Below, piece by piece: positions 1 to 6,539 of a stretch of DNA of 64,000 nucleotides. The notes under the pieces are model-generated. The model saw only the letters and a program-made list of their open reading frames with translations. It ran no database searches and had not been told where the DNA came from. How positions within the stretch are numbered: position 1 is the stretch's first letter; every line of letters begins with the position of its first letter. The position numbers and the translations under genes are program-made. Origin of the DNA: an uncultured bacterium (GTDB lineage: Bacteria > Actinomycetota > Coriobacteriia > Coriobacteriales > Eggerthellaceae); NCBI GenBank assembly GCA_937890835.1, contig CALADF010000035.1, positions 226,354 through 290,353 of the forward strand, read 5' to 3'.

Positions 1-585
1 CTTCTCGCCGAGGAACTGCACGATGCGGCATTCGTTGAACGAAGCACCGCACGTGGTTTTCAGCGCCCGTTCGGTTTCCTGCTGGATGAACTCGATCGCC
101 ACGAGAGCGCGCGAGGCCGGATGGCGGACGATCGCCGATGGGTTGAGGGGCGGATCGATCCGCGCGCCCGCGGCGATGGCCGCCTCGAGGATCGTTCGAA
201 ACGTCGGGTTTTTCGTGGGAAAGTCCTCGTAGAGCCTTCGCACGACCGCCTCGTTCACCTCGTCGATGTGCGAGATCCCCGCAGGGGTGATGCTGATGTA
301 GCGCGTTCTCGCGTCCCTGCCCGACTCCCGCATCACGTATCCGTGTTCCTCGAGGACGGACAGCGCGCCGGTGACTACGTTCGCCGCCAGGCGAAGCGCC
401 TCCTTGAGTCTTGCCTGGCTCAAGGGCTCCCCCTTCGCGCCGAGTATCTTCATGAGCGTGCGGTATTGAGTGACGTTGAGGTCGCTCGATTCCGCGAGTC
501 CTTTCTTCAGGGCGTTGCGCGCCATGTCGAATGCGATGAAGTATGCGGAGTCGAGCTCGAGATCTTTTTCGTTTGCGTGCGTCAT
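1..585 (-). CDS. MarR-family regulator with two tandem MarR domains (partial, runs off left edge)
   Basis: The minus-strand frame opens with ATG at 585 behind AAAAGGAT and stays open to base 1, so the C-terminus is missing. The product starts MTHANEKDLELDSAYFIAFD and its first ~145 residues form a typical MarR winged helix: a helical start, then SQARLKEALRLAANVVTGAL as recognition region, then a wing around RESGRDARTRYISITPAG. From about residue 148 a second helical start appears (SRALVAIEFIQQETERALK) that resembles the first domain's opening, followed by FNECRIVQFLGEK at the edge. This suggests two fused MarR units rather than the usual dimer of single domains. MarR proteins usually repress nearby genes in response to small ligands; the ligand cannot be read. 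The neighbouring dehydrogenase is on the same strand but behind its own terminator. Confidence 0.85.
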   Translation of the reverse strand, partial: MTHANEKDLELDSAYFIAFDMARNALKKGLAESSDLNVTQYRTLMKILGAKGEPLSQARLKEALRLAANVVTGALSVLEEHGYVMRESGRDARTRYISITPAGISHIDEVNEAVVRRLYEDFPTKNPTFRTILEAAIAAGARIDPPLNPSAIVRHPASRALVAIEFIQQETERALKTTCGASFNECRIVQFLGEK

Positions 586-860
586 GGGATCCTTTTGATA
601 ATTCATTTATGTAAGAATATTCTATCTCTTGAGCATGTTCGGCACGGCGCGTTCGAGGGGAATTCACGAATGGTCGACGTTTGACGCAAGAAGTTAACGA
701 AAGCGCATTGCATTGCGCTCGCGAGGCGCACGGCGTGGGTTCGCCCGATTGCGCGCGGCGAGTCGCATCTTGTCGGTTGCGCGCCATGCTCGGGGTGTCG
801 TCGGTTGCGTGCGATGTTCCGCGTCGCGTCGGATTCCAGGCGCGTCTCCGCGAGACGCGA
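586..860. other. Intergenic region upstream of the MarR gene
   Basis: An AT-rich stretch of about 45 bases lies just upstream of the MarR start and contains the 10-base palindrome AGAATATTCT at 614-623, a plausible autoregulatory operator or promoter part (inference). The rest is GC-rich and shows no gene. Confidence 0.35.
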
Positions 861-892
861 TAAAAGAAGAAGCCGGGGGTTTCCCGGCTTCT
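861..892 (-). terminator. Intrinsic terminator of the short-chain dehydrogenase gene
   Basis: Read on the minus strand, AGAAGCCGGG pairs with CCCGGCTTCT (arms 868-877 and 883-892) and is followed by TTTTA. It sits about 90 bases past the dehydrogenase stop and before the MarR gene, separating the two. Confidence 0.8.
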
Positions 893-981
893 CATGATGC
901 TATCGCTTGCATGGAGGCTCGCTTGCGCGCGTGCGCGCTAGCGCTGTTTGCCTCGTGGCATCACGCCATCGGCTCGTCGCC

Positions 982-1782
982 TTACGGGCGCAGGCCCATG
1001 CCGCCCTCGAGCGTGATGGTCTCGCCGCTCATGAACTTGAAGTCGGGGCTGGCCAGCTGCACCACCACGCGGCCGATCTCCGCCTCGACGTCGCCGTAGT
1101 GGCCCATCGGCGGCATCTTCACGTTGGCCTCGAACGCCTCGGGGTAGGCGTCCTTGAAGCCCTCGAGCGCCGCGGTCCAGGCCAGCGGGCACACCACGTT
1201 GACGTTGATGCCGTCGGGGCCCCACTCGGTGGCGGCCACGCGGCTCATGCCGCGGATGCCCTCCTTGGCGGCCGCGTAGGCGCACTGGCCGTAGTTGCCG
1301 AACAGGCCGGCGCCGGAGGCGAAGTTGACCACCGAGCCCTTGGTCTTCTTGAGGTGCGGGTAGCACGCCTGCATATAGTGGAAGGCTGCGTAGAGGCCTG
1401 AGTAGACGGCCAGGTCGAACTGCTCGACGGTGTGGTCGGCGAGCGTGACGCCGGAGGCCGACGCCTGGGCGTTGTTCACCAGCACGTCGATGCGCCCGAA
1501 CTTCTCCACGGTCCGGTCGACGACGTTCTGCACGACGGCGGCGTTGTCGGCGCCCGCGTTCACGTCGGCCTGCACGGTGAGCACCTCGACGCCGAACTCC
1601 TCCTCCAGGCGGCGCTTGGCCTCGTCGAGCTTCTTGACGTTGCGGCCGGTGATCACGAGGTTGGCGCCCTCTTTGGCGTAGGCGCGTGCGATGCCGTAGC
1701 CGATGGAGCCCGCGGAGCCGTCCTTGAGCGCGGCGAAGCCGGCGCCCGTGATGATGGCGGTCTTACCTTTCAGAAAACCCAT
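982..1782 (-). CDS. Short-chain dehydrogenase/reductase (SDR)
   Basis: A 266-residue classical SDR that should catalyse NAD(P)-dependent oxidation or reduction of a hydroxyl/carbonyl group. The N-terminal Rossmann fold carries TGAGFAALKDGSAGSIGYGI, a stretched form of the TGxxxGxG motif as seen in enoyl-reductase-like SDRs. The NNAG motif is changed to NNAQ. The catalytic serine lies in VVNFASGAG and the catalytic pair is YAAAK near residue 165. The C-terminus FMSGETITLEGGMGLRP is the usual SDR end. The start at 1782 has a strong AAGGAGG eight bases upstream. It stands alone with its own terminator. Coriobacteria have many SDRs acting on steroids and other host molecules, but the substrate cannot be inferred here. 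Confidence 0.93.
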   Translation of the reverse strand: MGFLKGKTAIITGAGFAALKDGSAGSIGYGIARAYAKEGANLVITGRNVKKLDEAKRRLEEEFGVEVLTVQADVNAGADNAAVVQNVVDRTVEKFGRIDVLVNNAQASASGVTLADHTVEQFDLAVYSGLYAAFHYMQACYPHLKKTKGSVVNFASGAGLFGNYGQCAYAAAKEGIRGMSRVAATEWGPDGINVNVVCPLAWTAALEGFKDAYPEAFEANVKMPPMGHYGDVEAEIGRVVVQLASPDFKFMSGETITLEGGMGLRP

Positions 1783-2200
1783 GATATCCTCCTTTTATGA
1801 TGGAACGCTCGCCCGGAAGGCGTTACGCGACCGATGCGCGTTCGATGGGATTATATGGAATCCATTCGGATTGTAAGAAACGGGTCGATGGGTTATACCG
1901 CGATCCCCCATTTGATGGGGAAGAAGCTCGGATGGACGGCAAGCGGCGGCTTTGTTCGCGGATGCCGTGAACCCCTGACCGAAAGCATACGCGGCCCCTC
2001 CGCTCGTCCCGGGACCCGGTGTGCGTAGTGACCAACGCAACGAGCTGCTCGCGCGACGTCGTGATTGGCGCTGGGTGCAGGATGCGGGGCGGAGTTCGCC
2101 GAAACGCGAAGAGTTAGTGTATGTCTAACATTTTCTTGACAGACGTGGTAAGATGTGCAGCTGTCATTTGTATCTGCAACCCACGATAGGACGTTTAAGC
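1783..2200. other. Divergent intergenic region between the SDR gene and veg
   Basis: It must hold both promoters. CCCCAT and ATGGGG form a perfect 6-bp inverted repeat with a 3-base spacer at 1907-1921, a possible operator. TTGACA at 2136-2141 and the extended -10-like TGGTAAGAT at 2146-2154 precede veg, but they are not spaced as one promoter. No gene is visible. Confidence 0.35.
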
Positions 2201-2527
2201 ATGGATTTGGCTAAACAGGCAAAAATCGTTGATTCCATTCATGATACCCTCAACGATTTTGTCGGTCAACGACTCAAGGTGCGTGCGAACATGGGTCGTT
2301 CTAAAATCGTCGAGAGCGAAGGTGTTCTGACGCAGGTTCACCCGCAGCTGTTCATCCTCGAGATCGACCGCAAACGCGGTCGCACGGCTCGCCAGTCGTA
2401 CCAGTACGTCGATGTGCTGACGGGCATGGTCGAGCTTTCCCAGAACGGCGAGCCGCTGTTCGCCCCGTTCATCGAAGAAGGCCTCGACGCGACCGAGTCC
2501 GTGCAGGAGGAGCGCGTCCTCTCCTAG
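2201..2527 (+). CDS. veg: Veg family protein
   Basis: A 108-residue protein matching the Veg family, a small widely conserved protein of Gram-positive bacteria linked in Bacillus to biofilm control and germination, with the biochemical role still unclear. The family's N-terminal half is recognisable (IVDSIHDTLNDFVGQRLKVR) followed by a beta-rich core with ILEIDRKRGRTARQSYQYVD. The start at 2201 is preferred over upstream in-frame starts because GATAGGA lies ten bases upstream and the product then starts like the family. It is a single gene closed by a strong hairpin. Confidence 0.9.
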   Translation: MDLAKQAKIVDSIHDTLNDFVGQRLKVRANMGRSKIVESEGVLTQVHPQLFILEIDRKRGRTARQSYQYVDVLTGMVELSQNGEPLFAPFIEEGLDATESVQEERVLS

Positions 2528-2568
2528 GGCAACATGCGAAATACCGCGGAAATCGTCTGCGGACGTGA

Positions 2569-2608
2569 AAGACCTCCCGTCTCTTGGCTTAAAGAGGCGG
2601 GAGGTCTT
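2569..2608 (+). terminator. Stem-loop terminator after veg
   Basis: AAGACCTCCCGTCTCTT (2569-2585) pairs with AAGAGGCGGGAGGTCTT (2592-2608), 17 bp with one G-U pair. The U-run is poor, so the direction is uncertain; it may also insulate the convergent ATPase gene. Confidence 0.65.
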
Positions 2609-2713
2609 GCTATGGTGAGCGAGAGCTCGCGATACGTTGCAAGCTCTCGCTTTCATTCTCGGATGGAGGCGCCCGCGTGCCGTCGGGGTTACGCGGAGTG
2701 CCCGACAATGGAG

Positions 2714-3811
2714 CTATTGTTGCTCGATAAGGTACTCCCTGAAATAGGGGAGGTCGAAGCCCACCACGCCACGACCCCTCTCGCCTATGACGCCTGCCTC
2801 TATGAGGCGCTTTCGGTACTGCGCGACTTGCGCGGACGACCGATCGAGGCGCGCGACGAGATCGGCGATACGGCTGTCGCCCTCGTCCGCAAGCATGGCT
2901 CGGACGAATCTCACGTCGCCAGGTGAGAGTTCGCGATACGTTGCATCAAGGATGCGATCTCGCATTTCCCTGTGCGCTATCTCGATACCTTGCGCGAAAT
3001 CGGAGAAGGAGATGGTCTGGCTTTCGGGCGAGGCGTCCCAGGCTCGATACCCCACGAGCTGCATGAGGAAGGGGAAGCCTGCGATTTTCTCTACCGCGCA
3101 TTTCAGTCCCGCTTCATCGGGGATTCTTCCGTTTTCCTGCACGGTCTTGCGAAACGCGTCCTCGATGTCGTAATCGGCGATGCGACCCAGCCTTTCGGTT
3201 TGAGCGCGCCGGAGGAAGGACACGGTCTTGTTGTTTATGAGCGTCGACACGTTGCTCGGCAGCCCCGCCATGAAAAGAGCCACCTTGCGTCCTTCTCGAA
3301 TGAAGTGCTGGTAGACGGCGGAAAGCTCGACCATCTCATCAAGATCGGGGTCGATCTCGTCAACGGTTATAAGCAGGCCGATATCGCGTTCGTTGAGCTG
3401 CTCGATAATCACCTCCATGCGTGATCTCCAGTTTTCCGGAGTACGATGATCTACTTCGAAGGAAAGCCCTCCGAGAGAAGCGATGTCGATGCTCGATATG
3501 GTGGTTCGTCTTTCCGCCTCGATGAGGTGCCTTGCGTGCCTGCGCAGCTGGATTTCTATATCGTCGAGCATGCCCAGCATCGCGGTGACGCCTACGGCGA
3601 TCCATCCGAGTTCTTCCGCTTTGTTCGAGAGGAGGGACAAAAGGGTTGTCTTCCCGGTTCCGCGTGCGCCCGAGAGCAACGTGGTGAGCTCCGGTCTTCG
3701 TCGGGGGCTGTTGAGCGCTCTTTCGATGTCGGCCATCAGTTGCTTTCGACCCGCGAGGTGCGCGGGGATTTCTCCAAAGCTTGGCGTGAAAGGGTTTTCG
3801 AAGACGGGCAT
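2714..3811 (-). CDS. P-loop ATPase with C-terminal winged helix (copy 1)
   Basis: A 365-residue protein of the AAA/STAND-like ATPase group often labelled ATP-binding protein. Walker A is GARGTGKT at residues 48-55 and Walker B LLITVDEID at about 146-154. An arginine-rich stretch, FLRRAQTERLGRI, follows and may hold the sensor/finger. The last ~80 residues (DVRFVRAMLADEG onwards) look like a winged helix with a RKRLIEAGVI helix. The family resembles archaeal-type ATPases with an ORC-like layout, but no function is established. The conserved opening is NPFTPSFGEIP. A clear paralogue lies at 35941-37050. The RBS (AGAGG) is part of a tandem 10-base repeat just upstream. It lies alone between veg and tRNA-Ala. 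Confidence 0.88.
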   Translation of the reverse strand: MPVFENPFTPSFGEIPAHLAGRKQLMADIERALNSPRRRPELTTLLSGARGTGKTTLLSLLSNKAEELGWIAVGVTAMLGMLDDIEIQLRRHARHLIEAERRTTISSIDIASLGGLSFEVDHRTPENWRSRMEVIIEQLNERDIGLLITVDEIDPDLDEMVELSAVYQHFIREGRKVALFMAGLPSNVSTLINNKTVSFLRRAQTERLGRIADYDIEDAFRKTVQENGRIPDEAGLKCAVEKIAGFPFLMQLVGYRAWDASPESQTISFSDFAQGIEIAHREMRDRILDATYRELSPGDVRFVRAMLADEGDSRIADLVARLDRSSAQVAQYRKRLIEAGVIGERGRGVVGFDLPYFREYLIEQQ

Positions 3812-3819
3812 GTGGCTTA

Positions 3820-3841
3820 CCTCTAAGTTCCTCTAAGTTCC
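3820..3841. repeat. Tandem 10-base repeat covering the ATPase copy 1 RBS
   Basis: CTCTAAGTTC occurs twice head to tail (3821-3840). On the gene strand this reads GGAACTTAGAGGAACTTAG and the last unit supplies the ribosome binding site for the ATPase at 3811. It could be a slippage product or an operator. Confidence 0.8.
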
Positions 3842-4068
3842 AGGGAAACGGCAAGGCGGTGATGAAATCTACGGAAAGCTTCGCAGGAAAAGGCGGGGTT
3901 TCAACTTAGATCCCGGTTCGGGCTGCGGCTTCGAGCGCGTTTCGCATGCCGGCTGAATACCGGCGGTGAATAGTCGGAGCGGACGCGCATTCTGTCTTAC
4001 GGCCCGCATATTCTGTCCTGCAGCCCCGGGTTCGGGCGCGTTTGTCCTCTGAACTGCGCTGTGAAAGC
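3842..4068. other. Intergenic DNA between ATPase copy 1 and tRNA-Ala
   Basis: No coding frame or strong signal is seen apart from what must be the ATPase promoter. Confidence 0.4.
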
Positions 4069-4096
4069 AAAAACGCCGCTCGATCGAGCGGCGTTT
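4069..4096 (-). terminator. Terminator of the tRNA-Ala gene
   Basis: AAACGCCGCTCGATCGAGCG... forms a fully self-complementary stem, and on the minus strand it is followed by TTTTT. It lies ten bases past the tRNA 3' end. Confidence 0.9.
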
Positions 4097-4105
4097 GGAA
4101 GTACG

Positions 4106-4181
4106 TGGTGGAGATGATGGGATTCGAACCCACGACCCCCACGTTGCGAACGTGATGCTCTCCCAGCTGAGCTACATCCCC
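4106..4181 (-). tRNA. tRNA-Ala (anticodon CGC)
   Basis: A complete 76-base cloverleaf with encoded CCA. The acceptor arm GGGGATG pairs with CATCTCC and contains the G3-U70 pair, the identity element of alanine tRNAs. The D arm has AGCTCAGCTGGGAGAGC, the anticodon loop is TTCGCAA (anticodon CGC, reading GCG), and the T arm has GGTTCGAATCC. A strong terminator follows. Confidence 0.97.
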
Positions 4182-4465
4182 ACGTGATAAGCGCTGTGCA
4201 TCAGCACGACGCGCAAGTGAATATTTTGAAGGTTCGAGGTCTGTTTGTCAACGGGTATTTTTTCGAGTTTCGAAAATCCGCGTCCGATCGTCTGCGCGTC
4301 GAGGGCGGAGGCATCGCGGCGGTGTCGAGCCGGGCGCCGCGTCTGCGTCCGGGCGCTCCTGCGCGCCGCGCCGCGTCCTCCGTTTCCCCTTCGCGCTCAT
4401 TGCGCCCTCGAGCGCTTTTGCCCCTCCCGATCGACCTCGCAGGTTCGCTAAGGCTGCGCCTGCGC

Positions 4466-5446
4466 TTAGCGGGCGCAGGTGATGGCGCCGTCGGCGTCGA
4501 CGAAGAACGCCTGGATGATCTCGTCATGCTCGCGTGCGAAGGCGGGCCCTCGCTCCATCCCTAAGGCGAGCAGGGTGGTGGAGAACCCTTCGGCGTCGAT
4601 GGATCGTCTCGCGACGACGGTGACGCCCGCGACGTCGGTGTCGACCGGCATGCCGGTGCGCGGGTCGAGCACATGGTGGTAGAGCGCGCCGTCTTTCCGG
4701 AAGCTGCGCTCGTATGTGCCGCTCGTGACCGCGCTTCCCTCGCGCAGCGAGACGGCGCCGAGCAGGTTGCCGGGGTTTTTCGGGTCGCGGATGCCGACGC
4801 GCCACGCCTCGCCCGTCGGCTTCTTCCCGCGGACCATGACGTTGCCGCCGAGGTTGACGATAGAGCCGCCGAGCTCGCAATCGGCAAGAAGGTCGGACAG
4901 CTCGTCGGCTATCCAGCCCTTCGCGATACCGCCCGCGTCGAGCGCGGCGAGCGGGTCGCGCATGCGGACGAAGCAGGATCCGCCTTCTCGGAACAGCTCG
5001 ACGCCGCGCCAGTCGACGTGGGGCGCCGCCTCGGCAAGCGCGTTCTCGTCCGCCACGACGCCGCGCTTGAAGTCCCACAGGCGCACGAGCGGGCCGATGG
5101 TCACGTCGAAGACGCCCTCGCTTTCCGAGCAGTAGTGCAGCGCGCGCTCGAGCAGGTCGAACGTGCGCGGGTCGACCTCGGTCGCTTCTCCGCGCGCGTT
5201 GTTGACGCGGGCTATGTCGGAGTGGGGAAGCGTGCGTGAGAAGAGCCGCTCGTATGCGCGGCAGGCATCGCGCGCGGCGCTCAGCGCGTCGCGGCAGACG
5301 ACGTTGTCGCCGTAGACGTCGAGGGCGACGAAGGTGTTGAACGCGAAAAGGCGCGCTCGTGCAAACCCGTCGTCGGGTTGCTCGATCTCGAAGAACTCCT
5401 CGCGTTCGATGGGGTCTTGCTCGTGATGTTCGGCGTGGGTGCTCAT
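4466..5446 (-). CDS. apbE: FAD:protein FMN transferase (ApbE family)
   Basis: A 326-residue ApbE/NqrC-flavin-transferase-like enzyme that attaches FMN from FAD to a threonine of secreted or membrane redox proteins using Mg2+. The family is shown by FDVTIGPLVRLWDF, the central DAGGIAKGWIADEL, GGNVMVRGKKP, AVTSGTYERSFRKDG and HHVLDPRTGMPVDTDVAGVTVV. No signal peptide or lipobox is visible, unlike many ApbE proteins, so the site of action is uncertain. The start at 5446 is chosen because TATACT lies six bases before it and no Shine-Dalgarno is present, suggesting a leaderless mRNA. An upstream extension of 65 residues in the same frame is basic and unlike the family. It is divergent from the ccm operon, which fits maturation of extracytoplasmic electron-transfer proteins. 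Confidence 0.95.
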   Translation of the reverse strand: MSTHAEHHEQDPIEREEFFEIEQPDDGFARARLFAFNTFVALDVYGDNVVCRDALSAARDACRAYERLFSRTLPHSDIARVNNARGEATEVDPRTFDLLERALHYCSESEGVFDVTIGPLVRLWDFKRGVVADENALAEAAPHVDWRGVELFREGGSCFVRMRDPLAALDAGGIAKGWIADELSDLLADCELGGSIVNLGGNVMVRGKKPTGEAWRVGIRDPKNPGNLLGAVSLREGSAVTSGTYERSFRKDGALYHHVLDPRTGMPVDTDVAGVTVVARRSIDAEGFSTTLLALGMERGPAFAREHDEIIQAFFVDADGAITCAR

Positions 5447-5473
5447 GGGCACAGTATAGCGCTCGCGAGCCTT

Positions 5474-5510
5474 CGCGCCGTCAACTGCAGCTTGCCGCGT
5501 TGACGGCGCG
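5474..5510. repeat. Perfect 11-bp inverted repeat upstream of apbE
   Basis: CGCGCCGTCAA (5474-5484) and TTGACGGCGCG (5500-5510) are perfect inverted arms 15 bases apart, lying 28-64 bases upstream of the apbE start. It contains two GTCAA/TTGAC pentamers also found nearer ccmE and may be an operator. Confidence 0.7.
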
Positions 5511-5635
5511 TCGAGAGGGGCGACTCGTGGTTTTCCGCCCGGTCGTTTTACGTTTCCCGGCGGTGCGCCTGAAGCTTTCGCCGTAACGTGCGCCGAGATT
5601 GTGCGGTTTATCCTCAAACGTGCGTTTATCTGGGA

Positions 5636-5739
5636 TGACATGGTGTCAATGAGGCTATTATCTTGTTGACGTAAACAGGTTGTTTGTCAATTTCAATACC
5701 CTTGCGAGTTCGTTACAATGAGCCTGATTTGAACGTCAA
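5636..5739. promoter_or_regulatory. ccmE: Candidate regulatory sites upstream of the ccm operon
   Basis: TGACA-TGG-TGTCA is a short palindrome at 5636-5648. TTGAC (5666-5670) and GTCAA (5686-5690) form an inverted pair 15 bases apart, and another GTCAA lies at 5735-5739. TACAAT at 5714-5719 is a possible -10 box. The spacing does not match a standard Fnr or Crp site, so the binding protein is unknown. Confidence 0.4.
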
Positions 5740-5867
5740 CGGTTTGAATTTCTCCGCGAACGGACTTGGATCGTCGCACGGCGGGGTCGGCCTGCTTGCT
5801 CTGCGTCGGCTGAGAAGTCGAAGCGCGCGCGTCGCACCGGGTCGCATGGAAAAGAAGGGGGTGTCTT

Positions 5868-6533
5868 GTGAACGCGAGGATGAAAAAGAGGCTCTTCGCC
5901 GTTTCCGGCGTCATCGTCATCGTGCTCATCGCTGTTCTGGCCTTCGTCGGCGGAAACACCGCTGCGCAGACCGTTTCCGTTGCCGAGGCTGCTCAGCTGG
6001 GGGACGAGGGCCGAAAGGTGCAGGTGTCGGGCAACGTGGTGCCGGATTCCTTCAAGACCGAAGACGACGTCTTGTCGTTTCAGATATACGACCCCGATGC
6101 AGCCGACGGGGCCGTTCTCTCCGTGCGCTACGACGGGGCGGCGGCGTCTACGTTCGGCAACGACGTGACCGCCATCTGCACCGGCAGGGTCGGCTCCGAC
6201 GGCGTGCTCAAGTGCTCGGAGCTCGTGACGAAGTGTCCCTCGAAATACGAAAGCTCGGAAACCGCGCTGTCGGTTTCGCGCCTGATCGAGTACGGCGATG
6301 GCATCGTCGGCAAGCCGGTGAAGGTGGCGGGCGTGGTCGGCGAAGGCTCGGTTGTCGCCGCCGGTCGGGGCGATCGCTTCCTCCTCGTCGGCGCCGACGG
6401 TGCGGAAAGCGTCGCGGTTGCCTATGACGGCGCGCTGTCCGAGGGCGTATGCGCCGGCGCGCGGGTCGTTCTAACTGGATCGCTCGACGCCGACGGCAGG
6501 TTCGCCGTTGCCGACGTCTCTCTCGAGGGGTAG
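5868..6533 (+). CDS. ccmE: Cytochrome c maturation haem chaperone CcmE, C-x3-Y type
   Basis: A 221-residue membrane-anchored haem chaperone that receives haem from CcmABCD and hands it to CcmF on the outer face of the membrane. One N-terminal membrane helix spans about residues 9-28. The OB-fold core carries SVAEAAQLGDEGRKVQVSG and YDG. The haem-binding motif is Cys123-Pro-Ser-Lys-Tyr127, so a cysteine replaces the usual histidine of HxxxY, as known in archaeal and Desulfovibrio-type CcmE. After the motif there is an unusual second half (about 135-221) with GKPVKVAGVVGEGS and RVVLTGSLDADGRF that looks like another OB-like unit. The GTG start at 5868 follows AAGGGGG. It is the first gene of ccmEFABC, six bases before ccmF. 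Confidence 0.9.
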   Translation: MNARMKKRLFAVSGVIVIVLIAVLAFVGGNTAAQTVSVAEAAQLGDEGRKVQVSGNVVPDSFKTEDDVLSFQIYDPDAADGAVLSVRYDGAAASTFGNDVTAICTGRVGSDGVLKCSELVTKCPSKYESSETALSVSRLIEYGDGIVGKPVKVAGVVGEGSVVAAGRGDRFLLVGADGAESVAVAYDGALSEGVCAGARVVLTGSLDADGRFAVADVSLEG

Positions 6534-6539
6534 GCGCGC

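Noticed and set aside
5636..5690. Fnr/Crp box before ccmE
   Set aside because: Half-sites TTGAC/GTCAA are present but 15 bases apart or 3 bases apart, not the 4-6 bases needed.
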